A stretch of 64,000 nt of DNA from Lepeophtheirus salmonis. Taxonomy: Eukaryota; Arthropoda; Copepoda; Siphonostomatoida; Caligidae. How positions within the stretch are numbered: the first letter of the stretch is position 1; every line of letters begins with the position of its first letter. The stretch spans positions 7,440,001 to 7,504,000 of the forward strand of contig NC_052137.2 of assembly GCF_016086655.4 (NCBI RefSeq), read 5' to 3'. A model generated the notes under the pieces. That model ran no database searches and was not told the origin of the DNA. It worked only from the letters and a program-made list of their open reading frames with translations. Both the position numbers and the translations under genes were made by a program. Below, one piece after another: positions 47,151-58,060 of this stretch.

Positions 47151-48289
47151 ATCGGGGTGGGCGTAGTAAAATTCAAAAGGTCAGATTCTTAGGTTTTCAG
47201 GGAAATACAGTCAGTTTCTACCATGCTAATACATGCAAGGTACAAAAATATTTTAATAGAAAAAAATTTGAAGTCTAACCCTGGCTTCGAAATATTCCAG
47301 ACCTTGAAAACATCTTAGCCCTTGAACTTAACAAAATATTAGTATTTAATATGGGAATTTCTAAAGCCTTTAACCTCATGATACCCGTGGTCACTGACCA
47401 CCTCCTATTTTAAACCTAGGTATAAACCTCCAATAATCCGGATGTGTTGAGTTGTGAGGAACCCGCGTCTGACTTCGAAAATAAATATTTCCAAGAATGG
47501 TTTGACATAATATTTTATTAAATTAAACTAATGTAATTTCAATAGTTTCAATGTTTAATATACAAAAACTATTTTTTTAATTCATTTTCATAATTTTAAA
47601 TTTGCAAAATAATTTGAATTTATTATTCGAGTTAATTATTCTAGAGAGCTCAAATGTATGATGCTATTAAATTCAATTTTTGTTGTGGTGAGTTGAGATA
47701 CCCAATAGCTTTGACAATAGTTGATAACCTTAGTTTGATTTAAGATACGTGGCGTAAAACATAAATCAATTTATTGGGGAAATCAATTTTGGATACTTTA
47801 AGTAGTGCTCTTTACAGCACACCCCATAAGAATATTTTGGTAATAGAAATTGAGGATAATTGGTTAAAGAATTTTTCTAATAACCACTCTACCTTGTTTT
47901 TGTGTGGAAGGGCCACATAAGTAAGCTGTACTACATGTATTTTGTGCCTATATTATGTATAAAAGTTCATTAATTGTCATCTATGTACGTGCATGATATT
48001 CATGGATTATAAGCATTTATTTTTTGCTTATATATAAGTACATAACTTTATACTATTTAAATGAATATTATATACCTAAATATGGTTATTTATTCATCTT
48101 TTAATGTTAGAAACAGTTAGAAATATACTTAACTAATCTAATTTTTGTACAGGGATGTTGGTCAAAATTTCCAAACATTTTTAAGAACAAAATGTTATTT
48201 GACACAATATGTGTTGTCCTTAATTATACTTATTTTTAGCGTTTTAAATTTTAAAGACTACCCGTATGTGGAAAAAAATGGCATGGTAT
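47151..48289. other. intronic sequence, nothing identified
   Basis: No transposase motif or repeat partner recognised. Confidence 0.35.
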
Positions 48290-48352
48290 CCCTGAGAGTT
48301 TGATGAATGTTTTGGAAAAGAGTAGCTCAGTTGTTATAACATATCATTATCA

Positions 48353-49088
48353 TCAGTTCGGAAAAAAGTAATTTCCCACCCTTTTTTTTTGACTAAGTAT
48401 ATATTGCTTTTTAATGGTCACATCGGATCATACGATAAAGAGTGGTAAGGTGTGAGTGTATACTACAAACGCTTTTTGGCACTATTGTGCTTGGCCAGTT
48501 CAGTCTTGAATTATTGTGCATCGAGTGTGGAGGTCTCAAGGAAGTAACTCGCCATATTTTACATTTTTACTCCCTGAAAGGGGAAAACTCCTCGATAGTG
48601 ACCAAGAAAATCTGCAATATATACGGAATCGATACTCTTATGGTTCGTGTTGCACAGCGGTGGTTAGAGCTATTTTGTTCTGGCATAGTGGAGGTGAATG
48701 GTACACCACGCACTGTTCAGGATCTAAAAATTGATCATAAAACCGTTTTTAATAATTTGGATACGAAAAGAAACTCAAATAAGAGAGGAATTGTGTTTCA
48801 TCAAGACAACAACAGGCTGCACACATCTTTGATGACAGGCCAGAAGCTCCGTGAGCAACAGAAAGGGCGTTCTTATACATCCATCCTAGAGTCCGTGTCT
48901 GGCACTTAGTGAGTACCACCTGTTTCTTTCTAGGACCAGCGTGCTTGGGGGTGTAAATTTGCCTTCAATAGAGGGCTGTGAAAATTGGTTGACCAAGTTT
49001 TTTGCTTATACAGACCAGAACGGGGTACACTTCAAATAAAGCATTGTAATAAAGCGAAAAATAGGAAATTACTTTTTCCCCGACCTAA
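48353..49088 (+). mobile_element. irritans-like mariner remnant, copy c (736 bp)
   Basis: The left end TCAGTTCGGAAAAAAGTAAT and the reverse complement of the right end, TTAGGTCGGGGAAAAAGTAA, are TIRs. A repeat A scrap (GATGAATGTTTTGGAAAAGA) sits immediately to the left at 48300-48350. This is the best-preserved of the three family copies for the N-terminus and the second-Asp region. Confidence 0.85.
48442..49039 (+). pseudogene. irritans-like mariner transposase, core-deleted
   Basis: The open frame 48442-48909 (155 codons) carries the HTH region (RHILHFYSLKGENSS, KKICNIYG, LMVRVAQRWLELFCSG) joined, after loss of the first-Asp block, to GIVFHQDNNRLHTSLMTGQ (second Asp, GAC at 48805-48807). 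The third catalytic box follows in a +1 frame: LALSEYHLF with GAG (Glu) at 48911-48913, then GCENWLTKFFAYTDQN. The second-Asp to Glu distance is 106 nt, one more than the 105 expected for a 34-residue spacing. Confidence 0.8.
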
Positions 49089-49747
49089 TATAAGCAACCA
49101 CTAAAGATTCTCGAAGGAAGTTGATCCGGGCCAATTTAAGTCCTTTAAATCATTTAATGGTTTTAAACTATACCTAAAACTCTTTAAACACTAAAATTAG
49201 TAAAAATCTGGGGCGTCTTAATCTCTCCCTTCCAATTTGAAGTCAAAGCCTATTACTGTAATTAATAATTGGGTAAATACTAATCAATTATTTTGAATAT
49301 GAAGCATTTTTAAATTTGTTTTAGTCCCCTACATCTAAATTATTAATTATAAAGTCAGTTATACACCCCTAAGGAATTCAAAATTTTCCCTCAAAATATT
49401 ACTGTAATCTATATTAAACAAAACTTAACTAAATTATTTTATTAAATTTCTTAAAAAATAAATTTATCAAAAAACAAACAAAGTATACCTTTTTTAAAGA
49501 CATTTTTTCTTGTAAATTAAAATATAAGGTCTATTCCCTAACTTCAATTATGACTTGAAGTACATGAATAAAAAATAAAAAAGAAGATATCCGCTTTTAA
49601 GTCAGGTACTTGATTTTACTCTATTTTTGGTGGTTATATACATTTTTTATTTAAAATTATAGTTGTAATCAAGATAGAGTAATAAATAATTTATTTGGCA
49701 AATACTGAAATGTTTTTGTCAATTTGTCATTTACTTTGATTTTCAAG
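49089..49747. repeat. intronic sequence with repeat C-like block at 49120-49260
   Basis: Contains AATGGTTTTAAACTATACCT and CAATTTGAAGTCAAAGCC, similar to the repeat C copies near 60 kb. The rest is AT-rich and unassigned. Confidence 0.4.
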
Positions 49748-50180
49748 GGGAAGTACCTTCAAGTGTGAGTAATATTATTGTAATACAATTTCCTTGCAAT
49801 TTTAAAAATGCAATCCAATCTTCTAAGAAATGTATCTAGAAGATTGGAAGGAGGGAGGAATAAATTTCTTAGGGCCTCATGAAATATGTTTGAATACCCT
49901 CCACCCTCGGGTTGGCCCTGGAATAGAGTGGGATTTCTAAAAACCAACGCCAATTCAACCAATACATCCAAGGAACCATTCTAATACCAAAAAATAGTTC
50001 CAAGGCCTCGGTTTGCGCTGGGTACGTGGGAATCCCCTGGATCCTTAAAAGCCACTGTCAAAGTATCACATACATCCAAGAACACCCTTATATTAAGGGG
50101 TGGAGAGACCCTTAACTATTTAGTTCCCTTCTCCTCCTATATTGCAATAATATTAATCACACTTGAAGTTACTTACTTGG
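49748..50180. mobile_element. MITE with about 38-bp TIRs (about 430 bp)
   Basis: The left end AAGTACCTTCAAGTGTGAGT continuing AATATTATTGTAATA pairs with the reverse complement of the right end, AAGTAACTTCAAGTGTGATT continuing AATATTATTGCAATA. The interior has a higher GC content than the surroundings and no convincing ORF: the 70-codon minus-strand frame at 49759-49971 is not recognised. No target duplication could be fixed and no second copy lies in the window. Confidence 0.75.
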
Positions 50181-50289
50181 AGGATGGAACAAAAAATATG
50201 TTTAGATATTTGTCGCATATAATATTAAGTGAATTTATAAAGTGTTCTCGTTCATCCTAAAGTTGGAACAAAATACGGGCAATTTTCCT

Positions 50290-50413
50290 CTATGGCAATT
50301 GTCTCCAGGGGAATCTTCCACGGAAAATTTTCTCCAGAGCAGTTTTCCACGCACGGGATTTCACACAAGATTCCTTGTTCAGATCGAGTAAATGTGATAC
50401 TATAATGTTTACT
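50290..50413 (+). repeat. short degenerate tandem plus block shared with 47.1 kb
   Basis: A unit like TTCTCCAGRGVARTYTTCCA occurs twice (about 50305-50325 and 50329-50349). It is followed by GGGATTTCACACAAGATTCC, shared with 47078. Confidence 0.5.
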
Positions 50414-50619
50414 TATACTTAATTTGCGCAACTCTAACTGACCAGTTATTGGAACAATAAAAATAAAATGATTTTAATTAAAACTTTCCACCAATTAATC
50501 ATTTAAATTGGCCGTAGTTGGTAAAGGTCAACTTTAGGAGATAAATAAAAAAGAAAAGAAAAAAGTCAAGATAAAGTAGTCAACTGCCCACTGTCAAATT
50601 ACAGAGTGACCTATGTAAA

Positions 50620-50790
50620 TTCATTTTGTTTCTCTCATAGATAATCGATCAAAACGTCATGACAGCTAAGGGGCCTTGCTTCAAAACATTTTTATTTTAA
50701 ACCTTAGGATTACTACGTCATATTTCGATTTATTTTATTTTTACATACCAGAAGGTCATATTTTTTACAATTCTATGGATATGCATAACA
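50620..50790 (-). repeat. dispersed repeat A, inverted copy
   Basis: Reverse complement contains AATATGACCTTCTGGTATGT, ATGTTTTGAAGCAAGG and TTAGCTGTCATGACGTTTTG, the 5' half of repeat A. The 3' half is missing. Confidence 0.6.
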
Positions 50791-51416
50791 TATAACTCTA
50801 TGAGAATGGAGTAAATTCTTTATTTGTGGTTTATGCAACTTATAACTCATTGAAGATACTAAAAAAGAAAAAAAGTAAAACAAGAAACTCTTTTGTTCCA
50901 AATCCTTTTTTCAAATCAAACATACTTTTTTTTTTTTTTTTATGACTAAGACCCTTGATAAATATATATATAAAGAAAATCACATGATTTATATATATGT
51001 ATGTAAGAGGATTTTCATTCTGAAGTGAAGGACTTTGTGTTTACTCATTGACTTAGTTCAATATTTGTACATCTCTTTGATATTATGCTTAGATGGATGT
51101 ACTATAATGTTTGTACAAAAGTATGTTTGGATTAGTGTTGAGACTCGTTCCCAGACCAAAGTGATTTTTTTCGAAGTTTTTTTGTAAGTTTACCCTCTGA
51201 CAAGGAAAAGATTGAGATATTTTTCTTTACTGACCAGAAAAAAGAACTGTTCATCCATTTTTTCTATATACATTGTGGGAAAAGGTTATTTGATCCCTTG
51301 CCGATATTGTGAGGTTGCTCTCTGACAAAGAAAAGAACGGTCTATAATTTTAATGTTAAGTTTATTTGAATAGTGAAATACATTACATAAAAAAAAGGGA
51401 TTTGAGAAAGAAAAGT
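50791..51416. other. intronic sequence, nothing identified
   Basis: T-run at about 50928-50941 and a TTGAGACTCGTTCCCAGACC scrap at 51138 related to the GGTCC repeats. Otherwise nothing. Confidence 0.35.
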
Positions 51417-51735
51417 TTCAAGTGTAACCCCTAGAACACCATCCTCCACGTCAAGCATATGGGTGGACACATTATTTTTTGGGGTGTTTATCTGCTAAGA
51501 GGAAGGTACGACTTCATTGCATCAAAGGGAAGATGGACACTGCGTTTATCCTCCGGGAAGCCTTTGACGACAGCCTCCTTTCCTCAGAGCAGGTACACTG
51601 AAAATAGGGCCTTTCAGCATGACAATACCTCAACACATAGGCCTAAAACGACTTGAGTTGCTTAAGAAGAATAAAATAAGGTTATGAATTGTATGGCCAG
51701 TCTGTAGACCTCTATTCCATAGAAAACCTTTATTT
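51417..51735 (+). pseudogene. Tc1 transposase catalytic fragment
   Basis: Frames read HHPPRQAYGWTHYF, a frameshifted GGHIIFWGVY, GRYDFIASKGR, then FQHDNTSTHRPK (second Asp, GAC at 51621-51623) and after stops LYGQSVDLYSIENLYL with the catalytic Glu at 51722-51724. The Asp-Glu distance of 101 nt is close to the 105 nt of DD34E Tc1 elements. N-terminus and TIRs are absent. Confidence 0.75.
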
Positions 51736-52212
51736 AATCTAAATTTAGATTAATTATTGTCTTGCTATCTTATATTAGTTATACCAAATCTAAATTTAAT
51801 CCTCAAACATAATTGTATTTATCTTTTAAACATTTAATAATGTACTATTTATATTTTGACATATCGTTCAACAAACCTTCAATCCATATTTTTTTCAATA
51901 TTTTTTTGCCTCTAATAACGCACTTCAACTGCCTCGAAGTGACAAACAGACCTTGATAATATATTATTTCTATTGCTCAGTTATTCCTTTCTTTACTCTG
52001 TAAATAAAGTGTAAGTTCACGGCAAAAGTGGTCAATTAAAAAATATTTTATCAAAACCATTGAATGGGAATTTAGTAGGACCAAAGTAATTCCCAGTGAT
52101 GCTGATTGAAAGCATTCTTAACTCATCCTTTTTTTTGGAGCTGCCACCTTCAAGAGAAGTTATTTTTTTTTTTCCAAAGCTGTTATCGTCATAGATAAAA
52201 ATAATATTATAA
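51736..52212. other. AT-rich intronic sequence, nothing identified
   Basis: No motif apart from the small palindrome TAATCTAAATTTAGATTAAT just right of the Tc1 fragment. Confidence 0.4.
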
Positions 52213-52960
52213 TAGGGACGTCCGCAGGAGTATATTTTAGGGGGCTTAGTTTTAGGAATATTTTTGAAAAAAATCCAAAAATTAAAATTCTTTGAAAAAA
52301 AATTCTAAAATCCATAGTTTATCACTAAAAATTACCAAACCCATAGCTGCTATTTACCGAAAATGTAATTTTTCGGAAAATAAATTTAAAAATTAAATTT
52401 TTTGGAACAAAAATTTAATATATCAAATTTTTGATAAAGAAAATCAAAAGTCAATAGGGATTGTTCAATAGGTGCCCTTAAATAAAAATTAATAAACTAG
52501 CTGTCCTTTGTTAGCATATCAAATTGCAAGGGCTGGTTGATGGGTATCATGGTTAATGGGTGAGGCTTGTAGTAATATAGGTGGGAGATTTGTTTAAATG
52601 CTGGGCAAATAGTTATTCACAAAAAATTAGAATTTTTGGTAAAAAAATTGAAAATTGAATTTTTGGAAAAAAAATTCAAAATCCCTTAAACTTTTTTGTG
52701 AAAAATTATCAAATATTTAATAATTTGTGAAATATTTCAATTATTTGTGAAAAATTTAAAATATTAAAATTTATTTTGTTAAAAATTTTCGACTATTTAA
52801 TTTTTTTGTGAAAAATTTTCTAATATAAAATTTTCGAGTGAAAATTTTTCAAATATTTAATTATTTGCTCTGCTTCATAATTTGCCCGAATGACGGAAAA
52901 CATATAGTAAAAGGCAAAAATGCCTTTATTTCGTGGGGTTCCTCTAGCCCATGGAGGACG
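52213..52960. mobile_element. foldback-type element of the CAGGGG-end family, decayed
   Basis: Starts TAGGGACGTCCGCAGGAGTA and has hundreds of bases of AAATTTTTTGTGAAAAATTT-like units, ending near CCATGGAGGACGTCCTC. The reverse complement of that end (GAGGACGTCCTCCATGG) matches the start only loosely. A separate start-like scrap is at 53372-53400 (GGCATCTGCAATGGGGTTGG). Confidence 0.5.
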
Positions 52961-53544
52961 TCCTCACTTTTAGAAGTGTCCTCCACTATTAAAATTTCAA
53001 TTTGATACTAATATTATCTATGAACCTACTTCATAAATGTCTCTCTAAATAAAACCTTTGAGCTTTTACCGAGAAAACATTTACTTTTTAGTCAAATTCT
53101 TTCCAACTCATTGATTTTTATGGAAAAATACTTACCACCATTTCTTAAATTATGTATGAACATATATATTTAAGTAGGTATATCATATGCATAATTAAAT
53201 TATATTTCAGCGTGTCTTTTGCAATTAACATTGACTAACTGAATCCTAAATAGCAAGTTAACCAAAGTAAGAATATTTGAGTTACTATGGTCAATTCAAG
53301 TAGGGGTCTGTGTAAATTTTTAATTCCAATAAATTATGGAAATAAAAAGCCCTAATTAAAATCCATAGCAGTGGCATCTGCAATGGGGTTGGCTGAGGGG
53401 ATTAAGGCTTCTTTTGTTAATGAATTTTATTAGTTAAAAAAAGAGAGAAAGTGTGCAAAAAATAATAATTATCGATAATCTGATTACTTTTGACCCGTCA
53501 TAATTCCCTCGATGCGATGTCAAAAAAAATCATACGCTGATGCC

Positions 53545-53790
53545 CAGTGATGTAAATTCTGTGAGTTTTTTAGGTGGCCCATTTCTTTGGAATTGGTAAT
53601 CTGAAGAAGGAATTTTCTTTTCATTCGCAGTTATAATGATTAATTAATTCCCGAGTAGTGAAAATCCTTTCCTATATCGATTCAGTTATACTCAAAACCT
53701 GATTGAAAATTTGTGTGTGCTCATAAAAGACTCTCAAGGATTCGTTGCAGAGTTATAATTGTAAGTCCTTGTTGAAATTTTTTTTACAGT
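53545..53790 (-). repeat. dispersed repeat A, 3' half, inverted
   Basis: Reverse complement reads TTCAACAAGGACTTACAATT, CTGCAACGAATCC, GAGTATAACTGAATCGATAT, GAAAAGAAAATTCCTTCTTC and ends AATTTACATCACTG, in the same order as 11650-12375 with the nested element removed. Confidence 0.75.
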
Positions 53791-54293
53791 CGACCCAGTC
53801 AGCAAAGACGAGTTTTTTCTCACAGAATATTATCAAGAAACTATCAAAAGCTGTTTTGTCATTTAACAAGAACCGAAATCTTAATTATTTCCATAAGGTT
53901 TAAAACTGTCCGGATTCATTTAAATTATATTATATGTTTATTTTCTCTGAAGAACCTTATTATAATATCTTTCTTCTTACTTGAAGGTATACAAATAACG
54001 CCTACCTGTATATAATTGAGCAGGTTATATAATATCAAGACATGCATATATAATTTGATTGCTATTAAAAAAAAAAATTGAATTAATTTTTCGGGGAAAA
54101 GTTTATTTAATGTAACGTTAAGTAAAAATATTTTTTTTAAATAAAAAAAGGGAATATGTAAAAAGATTTTCAAATATTTTTTTTTTTGTTAAATTCTATA
54201 TTTTGTAAGCATAATTACATATTATTTATTTATGTAAAATCACTTCTTAAAAATGACTTAAGAATAAAGATTATTACACTTACCTATATACAG
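53791..54293. other. AT-rich intronic sequence, nothing identified
   Basis: The 82-codon minus-strand frame at 53925-54173 is F/L/K-rich without a conserved motif. Confidence 0.4.
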
Positions 54294-55210
54294 GGTGTCC
54301 AAGCTATCTAAAAAATCATTTGGGCTCACTCACTTGGGAAAAATTGGGAACTTTCGCAGCTGATGTTATTTTTGTTAGATAGCTTGTTCAAACCTGCAAC
54401 AGTTGGAAAAAATGCAATCAATTGAAGAATTTGTAGTCCTGAAATGCACGGAGCCCTCCTTTGAACTCGCGCCGATAGGCACAACATAAATACTCTAAAT
54501 CCGGTCTTCGGTGAGACGTTCCAAAAGGCATAAAGGGAATTAAAGGACCCTAAAGGTAGTTTTGAGGCAACAGCAATCCACGCTGGTGTCAATGTGATTG
54601 TATCTGGATGCTGGAATTTGTGGCAAAAATACAGAAAATCGTCATGAGGACACAGGGAAGCTCATCAGGATAATCGCTTGAGGAAGTTGATCCGTCTCTT
54701 CATTCACGAAAACGCGAATTACTACTCATACAAGATAAGAAAGGATTAGATCTTTTCAAAAAGGCCAAGGAAAAGGTTTAAAGCACTCTTAAGAGACCCA
54801 CGGTCACTTCAAGCACCCACTTCATCGTGATATGGTCTTGTATTTCTCAAACGAGAAACTTTTATGAAGACCAGAAGGTATACAACCAGAACAGCAGGTG
54901 GTTGGTCTTCTGAGCCAAGGATGTGACCGTCGTCATGCCGATGAAGTTTCTAGCCAACATCATGGTGTTTGTGAGACCTTATATGTGGCAGTTAGGATTT
55001 AGCTCCCAATCATACCTCGAAAAAAAATCTCAAATAGCTCCAAGACAATTTGACTACTTCATCTGGCGAAATTTAGGCCTCCAAACTCGCCAAACTTCAA
55101 TCCAAACCTGAAATTTCAGAATTTACCAAGGGATCATGTGGCGAAGCCCTGCTCGCGATTTGGCATCATATAGATACTATAAATTGAGGCTGGAGGTGAT
55201 TGATTGAATA
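54294..55210 (+). pseudogene. mariner-type transposase, decayed
   Basis: Starts at CAGGGTGTCC near 54293, a common mariner end. Frames then give VNVIVSGCWNLWQKYRK (HTH region), KRFKALLRDPRSLQ, RNFYEDQKVYNQNSRWLV, VTVVMPMKFLANIMVFV (first-domain strand after the lost first Asp), and in another frame SXDLAPNHTSKK with the second Asp. The region for the third residue is unreadable, and a basic C-terminus ends near 55207. At least four frame changes are needed. No right TIR found. Confidence 0.65.
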
Positions 55211-56556
55211 AATCAGAATCCATCTGATTTCAGATGATTCTGATAATATTTTTTTTTATTTGACTGTTTGGAGAGAAAGTTGTGTTTAAAAAAAATCTTT
55301 TTTGCGGCACTGATAGCTTATGTACCTTGTTCACTTATATTTCTTAAGGCTGACGTTTTTGAAGATAATATTAAGGCTTTAATAAATATTTCTTTTTTTT
55401 TTTTTTGTAAATTTGGTCGTCTAACTCTTTTTTTTTTTGAGCTTTCTACTTTTGAGAAGCTCATTTTTTTTAACTCTACCCCTTCCTCTTTTGCAAAGAT
55501 ATATTTTCTATTAGAGACAATCAAAAAGCGGACTTTGTCAAACTTTAAAGCATAAAAGACAATTCTTTTAAACTGGATATTTTTGTCGAAATTGACTGTT
55601 TTTCAGCACCTTGAACGGCCTTTTATATGATAAAGTTTCATTGACTTTGAAGAGGTCATTATATAAGGCATTGCGATAATATGAAGAGTTCATCGATGTT
55701 CAATAGTAAAAATCCCGGCAGAGACTGAAAGACCTGGATTTGCAGGCTACAACTCCTGTACCCGTTATTCCTGAAAATAATTATACTATAATGATTCATG
55801 GTAGATACAAGAAAAAGTCGTAGTGCCTTACATATTTATATTCTCCGGCCTCATCCCTCTGTCCGCGGATCGACTCCAAATGATATTCTATAGGAGACAA
55901 AACCACAACTTTCTACTGATAATAATATCTTCTGTTTACTTGCATGATCCTTCAAAGTTATAATTGTTGAAATATCTCGCAAAAGTAGACATCTCTCTAC
56001 TTGTCTTTTCAGCTGTTGATTATCTAGTTTAGCTTGATACGTCATGGCTATTTCATAATTTATTATTTTTGATAAATACACAAAGTAATAAGTTATTCTA
56101 TACATATTTTCCTTTTTCAAAAGGAGAGGTGTACAATTTTTTGTTGATTGTTTGTCATAATTATATGAAAAATATGGCCATTATATTATTTATATGAATA
56201 TATTTTAGGCTATCATTCAAAAATAAAAAAATTATACCAATGGATTTAATAAAATATTACTAAGTAATATTTTAATACCTTATCGAATAAAATACTATGT
56301 AAGATCCTTATTTGAGAAACTATGTAATTCATTTTAAAAATTGTAAAGAAATAAACTGACAGTGATGGTCTGAGAGTACATAAGAGATAAATGACAGTTG
56401 GTATGATTGACTTATTTGGCTAACTGGCAGATACTTTCGGGTATGTCTTCTGATTTTTTCAAAGTAAAGGTTGCGTGATACAACAAAAGTAACTACGTGT
56501 AAAAGGTTGCCATAATTGAATTTCAACTTTTCGCTCTCGTTGTCTCATATTTTAAG
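55211..56556. other. intronic sequence, nothing identified
   Basis: The overlapping frames at 55268-55555 are low complexity (F/K/E). No exon-like or transposase-like segment is recognised. Confidence 0.35.
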
Positions 56557-56772
56557 ATGGAAAAAGAAAGGATGACGCGCGGGGAATCCCATGTCCCATG
56601 CCTTGCAAAGACGTGCATCGATGATAATTTTCCACCATACAATTTTTTTCAACAGCTACCACTTCAAAAAGCAATGTCATTTTTGATAAAAAGTGAAAGG
56701 GGAAATCATTTAGCAATGATTTTAGAGACTTTAAACTCTAATTGTCCCGAGTACATCAATCATTTTAGCTGA
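56557..56772 (+). other. unexplained 71-codon ORF of balanced composition
   Basis: Begins MEKERMTRGESHVPCLAKTC and ends ETLNSNCPEYINHFS, followed after about 35 bp by AATAAA. Its amino-acid mix is more protein-like than neighbouring chance frames, but I recognise no domain and no homologue. It could be a scrap of an unknown mobile element, a small intronic gene, or chance. Confidence 0.2.
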
Positions 56773-57249
56773 GGGGCACAAATATGAAACCCAAAAACGG
56801 AAAAAAATAAAGGTTTAATCATATGAAAATCATATTTTAAATTTGTTTCTTCACATGTTTTTGTTTTATTTTTTGCAAAATTTACATTTGGCAAAGTTTA
56901 TTTTCCTCTCTCTTAATTTTTGAATTGTATAAAACTCATTATTAATAAATAATAATAAATTTGGAAAGAGTTTTTAACCATTATGTTTTTTATATACATA
57001 TATATATGATTGTCTTTTTATTGTTTGAATCTATGTACTATTATCGTTTCATTTTGCACATTTAGACTTGCCAAAAACTACAAAAACAAACATAAACACA
57101 CACTATGCATGAAAGGAAGGTAATGAATAGAGAATGAATTTAAGATATGATTTATTACTTTGATAATTGTAGTCAGTCTTTTTCCTTGTCTTGAATTAAT
57201 AGTTATACACTCATATGTGTTTTTGAGTTAATAGGTCTGTGTCCATTAC
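56773..57249. other. AT-rich intronic sequence, nothing identified
   Basis: No features recognised. Confidence 0.4.
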
Positions 57250-58060
57250 TGATACATACAGGGTGACGACTCAAAAATTAAAATCTTTTTCGATGCCGTC
57301 TAGCCCCAATTCTAAAAGTCTGATAATTTTGTACTTGGTGCCATTTTAAAGAACTAACAAAAAGCTGGAATTTTATGTTTGTCTTGTTTGTATGTGATCA
57401 AAAATATCCGAGCCACACGTAGAGGCTGTGTGATCTCCTGAGCGCACAAGTCGATTTCCGACAAGAAGAACTTTACAGTGAATGCTGTTCTGAACAGGAG
57501 AAAAGATTGCTCCTGGGCTGAACCAATAGCTTAAGTAGAAGGAACCTTAGGACTAAACATCCATCTCAGATCATGGTCCTTGGTGTCATGGTGTCTGACA
57601 GTAGCGAGATGCCTCCTTACTTCTACAAGGCCAAGGAGAATGTCAAGACAGACGTCTACTACAAGGTTCTCAGTTGCTATATTTTGCCATGGTTAAAGAG
57701 CACGCGCTCCAGGGACAAATATGTGTTTACCCTTTTTGGCGCCCAGAACACACGTCCAATAAAGTGCAGCATTTTTGCAGTTAGAACTTGAGTGCCTTAT
57801 AACCGGCAGACTTCTGGACTTGTCCTCACCCGACGTGAATCCCCTGAACTTCTCTGTTTTGGTTAGTCTAGGAGGGTAAGACAAACACGACTTCTCACCT
57901 GAATTTCGATGCCCTGAACGCCATGATCACGGAGGGCTGGAACAACTTGTCCTCGGACGTCATGAAGCAGGATGTGCTTCTGTTTGTCCCCATATTGAAG
58001 CCATAAAAATGCTATTTAATAATTGGAATCTACATTTTACGTCCATACTTTTCAGTATTC
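57250..58060 (+). pseudogene. maT-like transposase, catalytic part only
   Basis: Frames give KKNFTVNAVLNRRKD (first catalytic strand; the normal Asp in V-D-A is Asn here), then the open stretch 57573-57791: MVLGVMVSDSSEMPPYFYK, KTDVYYKVLSCYILPWLKST. The QDG box has decayed to GAQNTRP, and a late DVNPLNFSVLV-like strand follows near 57827. Same type as 24235-25371 but without the N-terminal HTH. A CAGGGTGACGAC stretch at 57257 may be its left end. Confidence 0.7.

Noticed and set aside
55268..55555. 95-codon ORF as a membrane protein
   Set aside because: Hydrophobic runs come from T-rich low-complexity DNA, which yields F codons. The reverse strand is equally open.
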